From an uncultured Pseudomonadota bacterium (GTDB lineage Bacteria; Bdellovibrionota_B; Oligoflexia; Oligoflexales; CAILAO01), in contig CAILAO010000915.1 of the NCBI GenBank assembly GCA_903832105.1, positions 1 to 8,197 of the forward strand: DNA of 8,197 bases, read 5' to 3'. Positions 6,666-8,197 of this stretch are shown here, piece by piece (positions within the stretch are counted from its first letter, which is position 1; every line of letters begins with the position of its first letter). The position numbers and the translations under genes were made by a program. The notes under the pieces are model-generated. The model was not told the DNA's origin. It was given only the letters and a program-made list of their open reading frames with translations, and ran no database searches.

Positions 6666-7460
6666 TTAATCCTGTAAATACATTTCTTGTTCCAGCATTT
6701 TTTTATGATGCATCATTAATTCAATAGCGTGGAGTAATTGTGGATAATTTTCTTTGAAAGCACATAAGTCAACGCGATGTTTATTTTCCAAATGAATCTT
6801 GGACTGCTTTAGCAACGCATCTGCACAAGGCGGCAAAAGAAAATTGAGTCGCGGATGAGTGGTTAATTTTACCAAATTTACAAACGTTGTCAGTCCACCC
6901 ATATCCAGATCAAGCAAACAATCGATGTGCTGATAATGATTAAAAAATGCTTTATTCAGACGATTACTGATGGAATTGCCTGAACCCCATGCAACATCTA
7001 GCCCATTCTCATTAAACTCAGGAAACTCATGTTTTAAAAAAGACAAGGATTCATCCTTTTTCACGAAGTTTTCCTGATTTTCAATAATCAACAATTTCTG
7101 CCCCAAGGCAACAGGCGCTTTTATGCCGTTAATATCATTAAGAATCACGACCGGATGTGTTTGTTGATTTGGCCACAGCATAATCATAGCTTGGCTGACC
7201 GTATGTTTATGACTGTCACCCGACTGTGCGGCTGAGACTCTATTGCTTATCGTATAATTAGGATATTTTTTAGCAAGCTTGCTAAATAATGATTCATTGA
7301 TAATACTAACTTGGTAGCTAGATTTGGAAATTTTTTTAGTTGCAAAAACCTTTAAAATGGCTAAGTCGTCATAGCCTTCTATATTAAGTTTTTTACAAAA
7401 AACATCAAAATTAAGAGGCTTTCCTGATTTAATCTTTTCAAGATACTTAAAAATTTGCAT
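6666..7460 (-). CDS. JetD/MksG-like TOPRIM nuclease subunit, compact form
   Basis: The first gene of the operon, 264 residues from ATG 7460 (a TTG at 7472 would add four residues; the ATG fits the promoter better). Residues 1-75 look like a winged-helix module. The C-terminal half is a TOPRIM fold of the DUF2220/JetD kind: glutamate E127 in LLIIENQENF, then D184 and D186 in CLLDLDMGGL, the acidic metal-binding triad of topoisomerase/primase-type nucleases. In Wadjet, JetD cuts the plasmid once the SMC motor has reeled it in. Usual JetD proteins are about 380-400 residues with a longer N-terminal arm region, so this is a short version. Key residues are intact, so cleavage activity is plausible. 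The protein ends 2 bases before the SMC gene. Lack of a strong Shine-Dalgarno may keep its level low. I infer the role from the motif and operon. Confidence 0.75.
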   Translation of the reverse strand: MQIFKYLEKIKSGKPLNFDVFCKKLNIEGYDDLAILKVFATKKISKSSYQVSIINESLFSKLAKKYPNYTISNRVSAAQSGDSHKHTVSQAMIMLWPNQQTHPVVILNDINGIKAPVALGQKLLIIENQENFVKKDESLSFLKHEFPEFNENGLDVAWGSGNSISNRLNKAFFNHYQHIDCLLDLDMGGLTTFVNLVKLTTHPRLNFLLPPCADALLKQSKIHLENKHRVDLCAFKENYPQLLHAIELMMHHKKMLEQEMYLQD

Positions 7461-7470
7461 ACTGTAAAAC

Positions 7471-7510
7471 AATCAATCAAACGGTTAATAATTATACATT
7501 GTCATTGATT
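7471..7510 (-). promoter_or_regulatory. Candidate promoter and operator of the Wadjet-like operon
   Basis: On the minus strand a perfect -10 TATAAT (plus coordinates 7491-7496) lies about 30 bases before ATG 7460, giving a short leader of about 24 bases. No good -35 is present at normal spacing, which suggests a weak or activator-dependent promoter. The box is flanked by a 7-bp inverted repeat, AATCAAT (7471-7477) and ATTGATT (7504-7510), placed where a repressor could block polymerase. Confidence 0.45.
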
Positions 7511-7674
7511 AAAGTAACGAGGTACTCATAAACATCAGAATTGTATTCAAGCATAGTTAGAGATTTAATCAGGTCTCAATATTTTTTAATAACCGGAAAC
7601 AATACCTAATTATTGTGGAATACTGTAATCAAACATAGCGACAAATGGTGACGTATTAAAACCAAAATTTAACC

Positions 7675-7708
7675 GCCCCGGTCGCTCAACAGTGATTGGG
7701 CTTTTTTT
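7675..7708 (+). terminator. Intrinsic terminator on the plus strand with no visible gene before it
   Basis: GCCC (7675-7678) pairs with GGGC (7698-7701). After a bulged C the stem continues with two G-U pairs and TCGCT (7682-7686) against AGTGA (7691-7695), closing a four-base CAAC loop. Seven Ts follow at 7702-7708. This is a typical rho-independent terminator for plus-strand transcription, but the genes to its left all run on the minus strand. Confidence 0.6.
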
Positions 7709-7809
7709 CCTAAAATTAAATAAATTTATAGCTCTCTATTTAACTATATCAATCCAATAGCGCTATGAACCGTTCCACTTCCACTTTTTCAGATGCAAAA
7801 CTAGTGACT

Positions 7810-7831
7810 AAACGAAGCAGAACTTCGTTTT
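7810..7831. terminator. Small hairpin downstream of the right-edge membrane protein gene
   Basis: AAACGAAG (7810-7817) and CTTCGTTT (7823-7830) form a perfect 8-bp stem with a five-base CAGAA loop. On the minus strand it lies about 25 bases after the stop of the membrane protein gene and is followed by only a short T-run, so it may be a weak terminator for that gene, in either direction. Confidence 0.4.
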
Positions 7832-7854
7832 ATCAACTATACCAACACAATGTA

Positions 7855-8197
7855 TTAACAATTTTTATTGTTCAGAAAATTACGCTTTAAAATTCGATTC
7901 ATATCCACCTCAATCGAGCCAAATGCAATTACCCATAGTATCGCATCATAAACATCCAGCCATGCTGATTGCCAAGCCCAGACCATTACCATTGCAATTA
8001 ATCCGGTAAAAACAATCACGGTTGCCCACCAATAACTTATTCGATATTTAAATACTTTATCAGGCAAACGTGTTTCCAACTCAAGCAAAGTAATGAGTGC
8101 AAACCAGAAGGAAAAATTGATTACCTCCAACCATTCACGGTCATGAACATAACCAACAAATACCAGTGCAATAACCACGATCAAAAAAGTGCGTATC
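7855..8197 (-). CDS. Multi-pass membrane protein of unknown function, partial at window edge
   Basis: The frame is open to the right edge (reading IRTFLIVVIALVFVGYV inward), so the start is probably outside the window; the TTG at 8184 lacks a ribosome binding site. At least 113 residues are visible. There are four likely membrane helices: IRTFLIVVIALVFVGYV, then INFSFWFALITLLELE, then WWATVIVFTGLIAMVMVWAW, and YDAILWVIAFGSIEV. The end is short and basic (RILKRNFLNNKNC). The sequence is rich in Trp, with acidic residues inside or beside helices 2 and 4 (LELE, SIEVD), which could be functional. I do not recognise the family. It is in the same orientation as the defence operon but is separated by about 380 bases with a terminator-like hairpin, so it is unlikely to be part of that operon. 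Confidence 0.6.
   Translation of the reverse strand, partial: IRTFLIVVIALVFVGYVHDREWLEVINFSFWFALITLLELETRLPDKVFKYRISYWWATVIVFTGLIAMVMVWAWQSAWLDVYDAILWVIAFGSIEVDMNRILKRNFLNNKNC

Larger units (their letters stand above)
7511..7854. other. Intergenic interval upstream of the defence operon
   Basis: No credible gene is present here. Going right from the operon promoter it holds a possible plus-strand promoter (TTGATT 7505-7510 and CATAAA 7527-7532, both only 4 of 6 matches), a strong plus-strand intrinsic terminator at 7675-7708, an AT-rich stretch, and a small hairpin at 7810-7830. The stretch between the weak promoter and the terminator could encode a short RNA. Confidence 0.4.

Noticed and set aside
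1..8197. tRNA, rRNA or CRISPR array
   Set aside because: No cloverleaf-like sequence, rRNA motif or regularly spaced repeat was seen on either strand.

Overview
The window looks like an accessory (island or integrative-element) region of a gammaproteobacterium. It is moderately AT-rich, and the ArdB/KlcA-type antirestriction tail, the ParDE pair and the defence operon are all typical proteobacterial mobile-element cargo. The species cannot be fixed from the sequence. The organism call is inference, resting mainly on how closely the antirestriction tail resembles YfjX-type proteins of enterobacterial P4-like elements.

Left part (1-1131, + strand). The window opens inside the 3' end of an ArdB/KlcA-family antirestriction gene. 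A roughly 400-bp non-coding interval follows, carrying a long near-perfect A-run/T-run-flanked hairpin at 236-316. Next comes a complete type II toxin-antitoxin operon: a ribbon-helix-helix ParD antitoxin (600-851) overlapping a ParE toxin (841-1131).

Middle part (1132-1835). This is a scar zone. On the minus strand there is a small Gly/Ala-rich hydrophobic protein gene broken by one extra base (1215-1485). On the plus strand there are two relics: the last 17 codons and stop of a second ArdB/KlcA-like gene (1576-1629), and a short relic with an internal TAG (1692-1811).

Right part (1836-7472, minus strand). A tightly packed four-gene operon encodes an SMC-type plasmid-defence system of the Wadjet/MksBEFG class. 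In transcription order it has a TOPRIM nuclease (JetD/MksG-like), an SMC ATPase (JetC/MksB-like), a kleisin (JetA/MksF-like) and a small KITE-like subunit (JetB/MksE-like). Junctions are a 2-nt gap and two ATGA overlaps. The order D-C-A-B differs from the usual A-B-C-D, and the TOPRIM protein is short (264 aa). By family knowledge, the SMC-kleisin-KITE motor would extrude DNA loops on small circular DNA and the TOPRIM subunit would cut it. A -10 box and a short inverted repeat lie just upstream.

Right edge (7473-8197). There is a roughly 380-bp gap containing a strong plus-strand intrinsic terminator with no visible plus-strand gene before it, a small hairpin, and then a partial four-helix membrane protein of unknown function running off the window on the minus strand.

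Taken together, the window puts an anti-defence gene, a maintenance module and an anti-plasmid system side by side, with relics showing repeated insertion and decay.
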